Below the pieces are notes generated by a model. It ran no database searches. It saw only the letters and a program-made list of their open reading frames with translations, and was not told the DNA's origin. A program made the position numbers and the translations under genes. From Anaerotignum sp. (GTDB taxonomy: Bacteria > Bacillota > Clostridia > Lachnospirales > Anaerotignaceae), in contig JAQUSU010000012.1 of NCBI GenBank assembly GCA_028710085.1, positions 1-35,680 on the forward strand: a DNA stretch of 35,680 nt, written 5' to 3'. Of this stretch, positions 17,657-26,706 are shown piece after piece. The number at the start of each line of letters is the position of its first letter. Within the stretch, counting starts at the first letter, position 1.

Positions 17657-19081
17657 TTAGGAAACAACCCGATTGCCGGTCGTATTTTCCGGCTTGTAAT
17701 TTTCATATTTGCGTTCCCCATGAGGACTTTCTTCCCAAAGCTCCTCGGCGCAGGGTGCCCAAGCTTTTGCATATTCGTGGCACTTTGCACAAAGGTGCTC
17801 GGCAGATTCAGGCGACTGAAGATCGGTGGATTCTGCCCCTGTTTCCTTTACTATTTTTTCAAGGAACTCTGGGTTTTCAAGCATAGGGCAAGGTCTTAAG
17901 TGATTTTTGTTAAAGGGCTGATGATTATAATATGACATAAAAATCGGCTGCTTTAATATTTCCAATAGGGTATGGGTGCGAATGTTTGCATTGGAAAAGT
18001 GGATAAATACACAAGGCTCTGCATCACCATTGGCATTAATATGGAAATAGTTTCTTCCCCCTGCAATGCACCCGCCAACAAACTCCCCATCATTTTGAAA
18101 GTCCATGGTAAACAGGCCTTTTCCGTGGCTCATATTTCTGATTTCTCGAACACGCTGATACATAAATTTGCGCTGCTCTACCGTGGGCAGCAAATCCACC
18201 GCTGCATCATTTCCCACAGGCATATAGTGGAAATAAAAAGCGAAACGATTTCCTTTTTCAATCATTAAATCAACAAATTCCTCGCTGACTACGGTTTCAA
18301 TGTTTTTTGAGGTGTAGCAAATTGAGGTGCCAAATATTAGGCCGTGTTTTTTGAGCAAATCCATGGCATGCATTACCTTTTCAAAAACACCTTCGCCACG
18401 GCGCAAATCATTCACTTTGGAAAAGCCCTCCAGGCTAATGGCCAAATAAAAATTCCCAACCTCCTGCATTTCTTTACAAAAAGCCTCGTCAACCAAGGTT
18501 CCGTTGGTATACGCTAAAAAGGCACAGTCGTGATGCTTTTTGCATAGACGGATAATATCAGCTTTTCTGACCAAAGGCTCTCCCCCTGTCAGCATATAAA
18601 AATAAATACCCAGCTCCTTTCCTTGCTCTATGACTCGATCCATTTCTTCAAAGGAAAGGTTCAGCTTATTTCCGTATTCTGCCGCCCAGCAGCCTGTGCA
18701 ATGCAAATTACAAGCACTGGTGGGGTCCATAAGAATTACCCAGGGTACGTTACACTGGTGAATTTCTCGCATTTTCCGAATGGTTTTTGTGCCATTAAAA
18801 AAGGATTCAAAGCCTAGGTTAAGAACCGTTGTTTTTAAAACATGAGGATGAACTTCTTCAAAAAGCCGATTTATGTATTTATTCAAAGTGCCCTCTTTAT
18901 TACAAAACATTTCCTTGGCGGTGTTAAAATTGATATCCAGCTTTTCGTCGGACATGTATTTTTCCATGAGGTCAAGAAGCTTTAGAACCATTTTTTCTCT
19001 GTTTTCCTCTGAGCTATGCTGTACGGCATTTATGGCTGTGAGAAAGGCCATTCTCCCTGCCGTGTGTGAAAGTGTTCCCAT
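17657..19081 (-). CDS. Radical SAM protein with SPASM-like C-terminal cysteines
   Basis: DPTSACNLHCTGCW (CxxxCxxC), MLTGGEPL, additional Cys cluster (C..PCVF...C PML...CAKC). Confidence 0.88.
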   Translation of the reverse strand: MGTLSHTAGRMAFLTAINAVQHSSEENREKMVLKLLDLMEKYMSDEKLDINFNTAKEMFCNKEGTLNKYINRLFEEVHPHVLKTTVLNLGFESFFNGTKTIRKMREIHQCNVPWVILMDPTSACNLHCTGCWAAEYGNKLNLSFEEMDRVIEQGKELGIYFYMLTGGEPLVRKADIIRLCKKHHDCAFLAYTNGTLVDEAFCKEMQEVGNFYLAISLEGFSKVNDLRRGEGVFEKVMHAMDLLKKHGLIFGTSICYTSKNIETVVSEEFVDLMIEKGNRFAFYFHYMPVGNDAAVDLLPTVEQRKFMYQRVREIRNMSHGKGLFTMDFQNDGEFVGGCIAGGRNYFHINANGDAEPCVFIHFSNANIRTHTLLEILKQPIFMSYYNHQPFNKNHLRPCPMLENPEFLEKIVKETGAESTDLQSPESAEHLCAKCHEYAKAWAPCAEELWEESPHGERKYENYKPENTTGNRVVS

Positions 19082-19152
19082 AGTGATTCCTCCAATTCAT
19101 TTTGGTTTTAGAGAATTTTAAAGTTTAGGGGTGAAAAGCAGTTGCGGGGTGT

Positions 19153-19689
19153 TTATTTCACCACCTTGACTGTATAAAGAACAATCCAAAGGTTAAGGCA
19201 ACCGTCAAAAACAAGGTTAAGGCCAAGGAAATGAAGCATTACAGCAACGGTTCCCATGGGCTTGGCAATGAGAATAATGGCTGCCAAGGCAGTTGCAATT
19301 GCTAAAACTAGGATGAGCCACCATTTTTTCAGCCCGAATTTTTTTGCATCCAAGGTGGTTTGAATTTTAAAGACGGCGTCAATGAAAATAATGATTCCAA
19401 TCACAGTGGGGAAGACTGTGGAAATGGGTTGGACAAAATAGAAAATCAGCAAGCCCATGGTCAAAGAAAAAAGCCCCATGGCAAAATCAAATTGAAATGC
19501 CAGCTGGTAAATATCCTTGGCAAAATAGCAAATTAATTTAATGACGCCGTAGCCCATAAAGACAACGCCCAAAAGATAGCACAACGCTTGAAAGGAAATC
19601 TGCGGGCGAGGAAGCAAGTAGCATCCTATGATAATGAAAATAAATGCCGGTATACAGGAGACGAATTTCGTTTTGCAAATTGTTTTCAA
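19153..19689 (-). CDS. HdeD/DUF308-like small multi-pass membrane protein
   Basis: ~178 aa, six hydrophobic segments in the HdeD pattern; SD aggaggtg upstream. Confidence 0.65.
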   Translation of the reverse strand: MKTICKTKFVSCIPAFIFIIIGCYLLPRPQISFQALCYLLGVVFMGYGVIKLICYFAKDIYQLAFQFDFAMGLFSLTMGLLIFYFVQPISTVFPTVIGIIIFIDAVFKIQTTLDAKKFGLKKWWLILVLAIATALAAIILIAKPMGTVAVMLHFLGLNLVFDGCLNLWIVLYTVKVVK

Positions 19690-19749
19690 GTGGACACCTC
19701 CTTATTCGCTATTGCTAGTTTATCTTTCTACAACTTGGATTAGTACGGA

Positions 19750-19786
19750 TAAAAAAAGAATAATGCACAAATTTTGGGCATTATTC
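19750..19786 (-). terminator. Intrinsic terminator following the TetR gene (minus strand)
   Basis: GAATAATGCccaaaatttgtGCATTATTCTTTTTTT on the minus strand. Confidence 0.75.
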
Positions 19787-19815
19787 AAAGATTGTCTGAT
19801 TTTAATTTTAAAATT

Positions 19816-20370
19816 TTATTTCATATTGGATTTTAAGGCGATTTCTACTGTGTTTTCAAAAATATCCGACATTTTTTTTAAAAATAGGATGGAGTCCTCC
19901 TCCATGCCGTTTTTGATCCAATTAATAAGCATTCCTACCAAAGAAAAGCGGTAAAAATCACAGACAAATTTCTTATTTTGTTCAGAAACATTCATATTAA
20001 CCGTGAGACGATCAATATAGTTTTGTAAAATTATCTCTGAAATATCATATAAATAGCTTACAAAAACATCTCTGCTTTTGGAGTAGAAAATATGCGAAAT
20101 GGAAGTTTTATAGCTAGTAATAAAGGCGGCAATTCGAAGAAACTCTTCGTAACAGGTATCGGAAGTTTGCTGCTCCTCCAACACCTTTTTTGTTTCGGTA
20201 AGTAAAACGTCCTCCATAAGGTCATAAATATCTTTATAATAATAGTAAAAGGTATTGCGGTTGATTCCGCATTCCTCAACAATATCTTTGACAGTAATTT
20301 TATCAAAGGAATTTTTTAATAGGAGATTTAAAAAAGTTTCCCGAATTGCTTTCTTTGTAAACAGCGACAT
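19816..20370 (-). CDS. TetR-family transcriptional regulator
   Basis: N-terminal HTH: IRETFLNLLLKNSFDKITVKDIVEECGINRNTFYYYYKDIYDLMEDV. Confidence 0.9.
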   Translation of the reverse strand: MSLFTKKAIRETFLNLLLKNSFDKITVKDIVEECGINRNTFYYYYKDIYDLMEDVLLTETKKVLEEQQTSDTCYEEFLRIAAFITSYKTSISHIFYSKSRDVFVSYLYDISEIILQNYIDRLTVNMNVSEQNKKFVCDFYRFSLVGMLINWIKNGMEEDSILFLKKMSDIFENTVEIALKSNMK

Positions 20371-20697
20371 TGTTGCCCACCTCTATTCTTTTTCTGCATA
20401 AAAAATGCAGGTTAATTGATGCAAGCCCTATTACAAGAGTATGAACATGATATATATAAAATAACATTTTTTGTCTGAATTGGGAAGAGGCTTTGTGTAC
20501 AGCATGAAAGTATGGGTAAAAAGTGCCAATTTAGGGGCGGCATTTTGGGGAGAAAATAAGGGCTTCTTACATTGCAGCTTGTTGCTATTTGCTTGGATAT
20601 TTGCTAAGATAAGAAAACATAATAATATTTTAAGCTGGGCATGAAAAAGGGGTTATTCAAGTCGGCATACAAAAGAGCTTCGGCGAAGGAGAAGTAT

Positions 20698-21636
20698 ATG
20701 TTTGGTCAATTTTTTGTGTTATTTGCGTTAATGGCAGTAGGATACTTTGCCAGCAGAAAAGGCTTTTTGAATGATGAAATGACTGTTGGCGTCGGGAATA
20801 TAGTGCTTTTTTTTACCATTCCAGCACTGCTGTTTTCAAGCCTTGCCAATACCAAGGTTGAAAGTGAAATGCTTACAAATTTTGCGGCAATGGTTGGGCT
20901 GCATTTTATTGGCTCGTTAATTTTTGGCCGTATTATTCGGTGCTATTATCGTTTTCGCAACTTTGAAGAAGCCCATCTTAATATGCTTGAGGTTACAGCC
21001 GCATCCGTAAACAATGCATTTATCGGCTTTCCCATTGCCCTGTTGTTTTTTGGTGAAGAGGCGGTTGTATACATGTCGGCGGGCGTTCTGGGGCTGAATC
21101 TCTATGTTTGGAGTGTTGGGCTATATATCATAAAAGGAATCAAAGGTGAAAGTGCTGGAACCATGCTTCGCACCTTATTAAAAGGGGCAATTAACCCAAA
21201 TATTTCGTCTATATTATTGGGGCTTTTTGCATCGGTGATTGGCATTACGGCACACCTGCCCCATTTTGTGCAGGATTTTATCAGCTCCCTTGGCGGAATT
21301 TCAACACCTCTTTCTTTAATTTACATAGGAGCCTTAACGGGAAATAGCGGGTTGAAATATTTATTAAGGGATCGTGAAACTTTGGAAGCCAGTCTGATAA
21401 AAATGATATTGATGCCAGTGATGGCCTTTGCGTTTATTTATTTTATACCGGTGCAGCCAATCGTGAAAACTGTTTTTTTTGTTGGCATGGCTTTGCCTTC
21501 CGCCGCCATTGTTCCCATGGTTGTAGGACGTTATGGTGTGGGTGTGGAGGTTTCTTCAAAAATGGTGATGCTAACGACTGCTTTTTCTATGGGCACTTTG
21601 CCCATTTGTGTTGCAATTAGCCATATCTGGGTATAA
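20698..21636 (+). CDS. AEC (auxin efflux carrier)-family permease
   Basis: Ten-TM pattern, NNAFIGFPIALLFFGEEAVVYMSAG, ALPSAA; SD ggag before ATG 20698. Confidence 0.85.
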   Translation: MFGQFFVLFALMAVGYFASRKGFLNDEMTVGVGNIVLFFTIPALLFSSLANTKVESEMLTNFAAMVGLHFIGSLIFGRIIRCYYRFRNFEEAHLNMLEVTAASVNNAFIGFPIALLFFGEEAVVYMSAGVLGLNLYVWSVGLYIIKGIKGESAGTMLRTLLKGAINPNISSILLGLFASVIGITAHLPHFVQDFISSLGGISTPLSLIYIGALTGNSGLKYLLRDRETLEASLIKMILMPVMAFAFIYFIPVQPIVKTVFFVGMALPSAAIVPMVVGRYGVGVEVSSKMVMLTTAFSMGTLPICVAISHIWV

Positions 21637-21682
21637 TTTAAACCGAAAGCACGGAAATGACGGGAAAATAAAAAGAAAATGC

Positions 21683-21711
21683 TTGCACACTTATTTTGAA
21701 TATGTTATAAT
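21683..21711 (+). promoter_or_regulatory. Sigma-A-type promoter TTGCAC-17-TATAAT upstream of rplS
   Basis: Direct match with 17-nt spacer. Confidence 0.75.
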
Positions 21712-21790
21712 TCGAAAGTGTGATTACGGATGGTCCAATGATGCTAATGAAATAGCGTGAAGAACATCTTTGAAGGAAGGAGGAAACGAA

Positions 21791-22135
21791 ATGGATATTA
21801 TTAGAGAACTTGAAAGAGAACAGATGAAAAGCGAAGTTACTCCTTTTAACGTTGGAGATACAGTTCGCGTTTATGCGAAGGTAGTAGAAGGAACGAGAGA
21901 AAGACTTCAGATGTTTGAAGGCGTTGTTTTGAAAAGACAAGGCGGCGGTCTCAGAGAAACTTTTACAGTTAGACGTATTGCTTCTGGCGTTGGTGTGGAA
22001 AGAACATGGCCTTTGCACTCCCCTAGAGTTGACCATATCGAGGTTGTAAGACGCGGTATTGTAAGACGTGCGAAACTTTTCTACTTGAGAGATAAAGTTG
22101 GTAAAGCAGCAAAAGTAAAAGAAGTATTAAGATAA
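21791..22135 (+). CDS. rplS: 50S ribosomal protein L19
   Basis: [60 protein letters not shown]. Confidence 0.98.
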   Translation: MDIIRELEREQMKSEVTPFNVGDTVRVYAKVVEGTRERLQMFEGVVLKRQGGGLRETFTVRRIASGVGVERTWPLHSPRVDHIEVVRRGIVRRAKLFYLRDKVGKAAKVKEVLR

Positions 22136-22141
22136 AAACTT

Positions 22142-22173
22142 ACCTCGGTGGAATTGTTTCATCGAGGTTTTTT
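22142..22173 (+). terminator. Terminator after rplS
   Basis: ACCTCGGTGGAAttgTTTCATCGAGGTTTTTT. Confidence 0.75.
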
Positions 22174-22266
22174 CGTAAGGGGCAAAGAGATTTGCCTTTT
22201 ACGAAAAAATAGAACGCTAGGGAACGGTTCATTTTTCACAGCAGGCACTGGCTGGAGGAGGATAAA

Positions 22267-22869
22267 ATGGAACAAATGCAGGAACAAAACGAACAAGAAT
22301 TAACTGAAGAAAAATCTGCAAAAAAGAAGAATGAAGTTTCCCCTTTGCTGCAATTGATGATAGCAGTGGCTTTTATTTTGGCGCTTCGTATTTTTGTATT
22401 TGGTACGATTTATGTAAAAGGATCATCTATGGAACCGAATTTTCACCATGGAAATTTGGTATTTATCAATAAATTAGCCACCTCCATTGGCTCGCCCAAA
22501 CAGGGAGACATTGTGATTTGTCAGCTGAATACCGATGGGCAAAAGGAAAAGATCATCAAGCGTGTGGTTGGCTTACCCGGGGATGAAATTGATATTGTTT
22601 GGAATGGAGATAGTGAAAATGTAGAATACTATCTGTATGTGAACGATGAATTGATTGAGGAGCCTTTTATTGCAGAACCGATGATGACACAAGGGGATAT
22701 GGAATATCCTTTTACTGTGCCTGAAGGAAGCTATTTTGTAATGGGCGATAACCGAAATGCCAGCATAGACAGTAGGAGAGTGAACGTGGGTGCAATCGAA
22801 AAAAAGGATTTGGTTGGGAAGGTGGTATTACGTTTATACCCCTTTGATGAATTCGGCCTCATTTCCTAA
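22267..22869 (+). CDS. lepB: Signal peptidase I
   Basis: VKGSSMEPNFHHGNLVFINKLA (catalytic Ser), KIIKRVVGLPGDEI (Lys), YFVMGDNRNASIDSR. Confidence 0.95.
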   Translation: MEQMQEQNEQELTEEKSAKKKNEVSPLLQLMIAVAFILALRIFVFGTIYVKGSSMEPNFHHGNLVFINKLATSIGSPKQGDIVICQLNTDGQKEKIIKRVVGLPGDEIDIVWNGDSENVEYYLYVNDELIEEPFIAEPMMTQGDMEYPFTVPEGSYFVMGDNRNASIDSRRVNVGAIEKKDLVGKVVLRLYPFDEFGLIS

Positions 22870-22887
22870 AGAAAGGAACGAAAAGTT

Positions 22888-23832
22888 ATGAATATACAAT
22901 GGTACCCAGGGCATATGACCAAAACGCGTCGTATGATGGAAGAAACCATTTCGCTGGTGGATATTGTCATTGAATTGGTGGATGCACGGATTCCTTACAG
23001 CAGCAAAAATCCTGATTTGGATACATTGGCAAAAAATAAGCGCCGCATAATTTTGCTGAATAAATGCGATTTGGCGGATGAGAAGGCGACTGCAATATGG
23101 ACGGAATATTTTGAAGCACAAGGCTTTTGCGTAATTCAAATGAATTCCCTAAAGGGAACGGGAATGAATGAAGTTACCGATGCCGCAAGAAGCCTGATGA
23201 AAGAAAAAATCGAAAAGCTGAAGGCCAGAGGGCGTATTAATGTGCCCATTCGCAGCATGATTGTGGGAATTCCAAACGTTGGAAAATCAACCTTTATTAA
23301 TAAATATGTTGGAAAGGCCATGACCAAAACGGGCGATAAACCCGGTGTAACACGAGGAAAGCAGTGGATCAAGATTAAAAAGGATTTTGAGCTTTTGGAT
23401 ACGCCAGGTATTTTATGGCCCAAATTCGAGGATGAAGAGGTTGGCTTGAAGCTTGCCTTTACCGGCGCAATCAATGATGATATTTTGGATTCAGAAACAT
23501 TGGCCGTTTCATTTATTGAGCATATCTTGTTACGCAATGGAAATTCTCTCAAAAAGCGCTATCAAATTGCCTTTGATACCATTGAGGAGCCGCATGTGGT
23601 ATTGCGGCAGATTGCAGATGCAAGAGGGTTTAAGCTCAAGGGCGGAGAGTCTGATTTGGAGAGAGCTTCCAAAATTTTATTGGATGAATATAGAGGCGGA
23701 AAATTAGGACGCATTACCTTAGAGTTGCCGCAAGATATTGAAGAAATGCTGGTGACAAAGGCGGCCAAGGAAAAAGTAAAGGCTGCGGATAACAGAGAGC
23801 GGAAACAAAATTTCAAGAAAAATAATAAATGA
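22888..23832 (+). CDS. rbgA: Ribosome biogenesis GTPase RbgA/YlqF
   Basis: Circularly permuted GTPase: NIQWYPGHMTKTRRMM, LLNKCDL (G4), GIPNVGKSTFIN (G1), DTPG. Confidence 0.96.
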   Translation: MNIQWYPGHMTKTRRMMEETISLVDIVIELVDARIPYSSKNPDLDTLAKNKRRIILLNKCDLADEKATAIWTEYFEAQGFCVIQMNSLKGTGMNEVTDAARSLMKEKIEKLKARGRINVPIRSMIVGIPNVGKSTFINKYVGKAMTKTGDKPGVTRGKQWIKIKKDFELLDTPGILWPKFEDEEVGLKLAFTGAINDDILDSETLAVSFIEHILLRNGNSLKKRYQIAFDTIEEPHVVLRQIADARGFKLKGGESDLERASKILLDEYRGGKLGRITLELPQDIEEMLVTKAAKEKVKAADNRERKQNFKKNNK

Positions 23833-23833
23833 T

Positions 23834-23881
23834 AAATCCCTGAGAAAATGCTTTTGCGTTCATCTCAGGGATTTTTTTACT
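23834..23881. terminator. Bidirectional terminator between rbgA and NUDIX gene
   Basis: AAATCCCTGAGA...TCTCAGGGATTTTTTT with inner AAATGC/GCGTT pairing. Confidence 0.8.
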
Positions 23882-24506
23882 TTTCATTCAATAAATCAAT
23901 GATATTTTGGATAACCTGTGCTGTAAAGCCCCAAATGGTATGGCTTTTATATTCATAAAACAGCTCCGGAATACGGGATTTTGCAAAGGGATAGTCCTTT
24001 CCCCCTTCGATGCGGTGATAGGGAAAGGTATCAGGGCCAACGGCCTCCCACACCATATCGTGAATTTCGGGCGGCGTTTCCATGAAATAAGAAATGGGAA
24101 CGGTAAAAATTTCTGCAACCTCTTGAGCATTTGGGCAGGAACAGCGCATAACTTCGTAGCATACATAACCCAAAAAGGGCTGTATTACGCCGCCATAGAT
24201 TGTGAGCATATAATCACTTTTTCCCAAGACAGTAATTGCATTTTGGGGAATGCCCAGTTCCTCTTCCGTTTCCCGCAGAGCGGTTTGTTCTAATCGTTCT
24301 CCGCATTCATGGTGGCCGCCGGGAAAGCAGATGTCGCCGGGCTGGCGTACGCCCATGGCACGTTTATTTAAAACAAAACAAAGCTCTCCGTTTTTTTCGG
24401 TCAACAGCGCTAAAACCGCGAAACGGCGAAGCTTAAATAAGGGTTCCGCCTTATGGTCTTTAAAAATATTTGAGATTGCTTGGAGGTCTAATGTTTTTTC
24501 GTTCAT
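23877..24506 (-). CDS. NUDIX hydrolase (CoA pyrophosphatase-like)
   Basis: Nudix box GHHECGERLEQTALRETEEELGI preceded by RQPGDICFPGG. Confidence 0.92.
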   Translation of the reverse strand: MNEKTLDLQAISNIFKDHKAEPLFKLRRFAVLALLTEKNGELCFVLNKRAMGVRQPGDICFPGGHHECGERLEQTALRETEEELGIPQNAITVLGKSDYMLTIYGGVIQPFLGYVCYEVMRCSCPNAQEVAEIFTVPISYFMETPPEIHDMVWEAVGPDTFPYHRIEGGKDYPFAKSRIPELFYEYKSHTIWGFTAQVIQNIIDLLNEK

Positions 24507-24510
24507 AGAG

Positions 24511-25572
24511 TCAGTCCTTTCTTAGTTTAATATATGAGGCGGCTTTGCGCCTTTTTTGATCTTCAATTTCTGCATAGTGCTTTTTGGTAGTATTCACGTC
24601 GGCATGGCCTAAAGCGTCAGCCACCAAATAAATATCTCCTGTTTCCTGATAAAGATTGGTGCCAAAGGTACTGCGCAGCTTATGGGGAGATATTTTTTTT
24701 ACGGTAACACCAAAAGCATATTTTTTAACCAGCTTTTGTACAGTACGAACGTCAATACGTTTGCCTTGGGAAGAAAGAAAGAGGGCATCTTCGTTTTCTT
24801 CCTTGGTGATTGCGTTTTGCCGCTCCACCAGATAATCCTCTAGGGCTTCCTGTACTTCTTCTGAGAAGTATAAGAAAACCATGCTTCCGCCTTTACGAAC
24901 AACTTTGATTGCGTTGTTTTTAAAGTCTATATCCTTTATATTTATGCCGACACATTCGGAAACGCGCATTCCTGTTCCAAGAAGAAGGGTTGTTATAGCT
25001 AAATCTCTTTTTTTGGCGCGTTCATGGAATGCTTTTTGGTGATTGGTCAATTTCTCTCCCGATTCTACGGCATCCAAAAAATCCGCCATTTCATTTACGT
25101 CTAGGCGAATGATTTGTTTGTTATGTATTTTTGGCGTATCCACGATGGTAGCTGGGTTTGCATGTATCTTTTTTTTCTTATAAAAAAATTTGAACATGGA
25201 TCGGATTGCCGCCAATTTGCGGGATTTCCCCTTTTCATCATTATGCAACTCGGCACTATTTTCAGGATGCTCATAATCAGGCCGAATATAATAGGAAAGG
25301 TATTCCATAAAGCAGTCAATATCCTCGGAAAGAATTTCGTTTAAGTTTTCCACAACAAGCTTTGAAGATGCAATTCCCCCTAGGGTTCGATGCTCCTCAT
25401 AAAGATAGCGGAAGAAAATCCGCAAATCATAGGCATAACCAAGCCTTGTTTTTGTGGAGGTGGTTTGGGCAATTCCTCGAAAAAATTCCCCAAGAAAGGA
25501 AGGGAGTTCCTTTTGAAGCTCCCGTAATCTAAGGGTTTCTTGATTTTTTAGATTTTCGTGATATGTTGACAT
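24511..25572 (-). CDS. Tyrosine recombinase (XerC/D-like)
   Basis: Catalytic motifs LLLGTGMRVSE, SPHKLRSTFGTNL, LGHADVNTTKKHY. Confidence 0.92.
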   Translation of the reverse strand: MSTYHENLKNQETLRLRELQKELPSFLGEFFRGIAQTTSTKTRLGYAYDLRIFFRYLYEEHRTLGGIASSKLVVENLNEILSEDIDCFMEYLSYYIRPDYEHPENSAELHNDEKGKSRKLAAIRSMFKFFYKKKKIHANPATIVDTPKIHNKQIIRLDVNEMADFLDAVESGEKLTNHQKAFHERAKKRDLAITTLLLGTGMRVSECVGINIKDIDFKNNAIKVVRKGGSMVFLYFSEEVQEALEDYLVERQNAITKEENEDALFLSSQGKRIDVRTVQKLVKKYAFGVTVKKISPHKLRSTFGTNLYQETGDIYLVADALGHADVNTTKKHYAEIEDQKRRKAASYIKLRKD

Positions 25573-25575
25573 GGA

Positions 25576-26298
25576 CTAAATCTCTCCATTCCAGCCTTTT
25601 AAATTAGAGCGCTTGATTGCGCCAAAAACTTTTTCTTGCAAATTATCGTAATTTTTTGACAGCTCCACCAAAAGCTCCTTGGTTTCCTGCCGCTTGGTAT
25701 TTCCATCGGCAAGGCAGGGGTTTTTTACAATAGAAATCCCACTTTTTGCAATAAAGCTTTTTGCCTCTCCTTCGGGAACATACATCAAAGGGCGGATGGA
25801 ATAGATTTTTTTTCGATCCAGATAGCTTACTGGCGCAAAGCAGTTGATTCTGCCTTCATAGAATAAGGACATGAAAAAGGTTTCCACCACATCATCCTTA
25901 TTATGCCCTAAAGCCACCTTGTTGCAACCCAGCTTTTCAGCGGCATCATTCAATGCGCCCTTTCGCATTTTTGCACAAAGAGAGCAAGGGTTTGGCTCTT
26001 TTCTTTCGTGAAAAACAATCTGCCCGATATCTGTGTGAACAACAGTATAATTAACACCGATTTCGTCGCACAAGGACTGAATATCATCATAGGTTGCACC
26101 GGGTAGCCCCAAGGAAACAGTTATGGCTTCTATTTCAAAATGCTTGGGATAAAACCGCTGTAAATTTTTTAATGCCAAAAGCAGGCAAAGGCTATCTTTG
26201 CCGCCGGAAACACCAATGGCGATTTTGTCGCCTTCTTCAATCATATTGTAATCATCTACGGCACGACGCACATAGCTCAGTAGTTTTTGCAGCTTCAT
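25576..26298 (-). CDS. TtcA-family PP-loop tRNA thiolation-like ATPase
   Basis: GVSGGKDSLCLLLAL PP-loop, PNPCSLCAKMRKGAL, LGHNKDDVVETFFMSLFY. Confidence 0.9.
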   Translation of the reverse strand: MKLQKLLSYVRRAVDDYNMIEEGDKIAIGVSGGKDSLCLLLALKNLQRFYPKHFEIEAITVSLGLPGATYDDIQSLCDEIGVNYTVVHTDIGQIVFHERKEPNPCSLCAKMRKGALNDAAEKLGCNKVALGHNKDDVVETFFMSLFYEGRINCFAPVSYLDRKKIYSIRPLMYVPEGEAKSFIAKSGISIVKNPCLADGNTKRQETKELLVELSKNYDNLQEKVFGAIKRSNLKGWNGEI

Positions 26299-26366
26299 AA
26301 AGTGAATCTCCTTTGTGAGTTTAAGCTTAAAGATTATTATATCATAAAAGCGGAGAAAGTGGGCAT

Positions 26367-26518
26367 AAAACCTTGGGCTTTGCCCAAACCCACTTGCTTT
26401 TTGTAAAAAGCAAGAGCAAAAACTTTTATTTAGCCCACATTAAATGTGGGTTCAGGAGGGTCAAGGGTGAAACCCTTGTGGAAGTTTGAGGGCAAAGCCC
26501 TCAAGGTCTTGACTTTGT
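26367..26518 (+). repeat. Structured intergenic repeat, copy 2
   Basis: Colinear blocks with 5176-5394; stems CTTGGGCtttGCCCAAA, CTTGCTTTTTgtAAAAAGCAAG, CCCACATTaaATGTGGG, CAAGGGtgaaACCCTTG, TTGAGGGCaaaGCCCTCAA. Confidence 0.75.
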
Positions 26519-26706
26519 ATTCATTCTGCCGCAAGGGGAAGCTTGGGGGCTTTCTAAGCTTACGCTGAAAAATCGAAACAAAAATAATTTTCGTCAAATA
26601 AAACGCATTTATTTATATTTTATATCGAAATTGAAAGAAAAATGAAATGAATACTATTTTTTTTTAGGGAAAAGGGCTATAATGTTAGCATACTAAAAAA
26701 AGGGGA

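Noticed and set aside
24511-25572. Tyrosine recombinase as a phage/ICE integrase marking an island
   Set aside because: No tRNA or att repeats, and no phage or conjugation genes nearby; neighbours are housekeeping genes, so a Xer-like chromosomal protein is more likely
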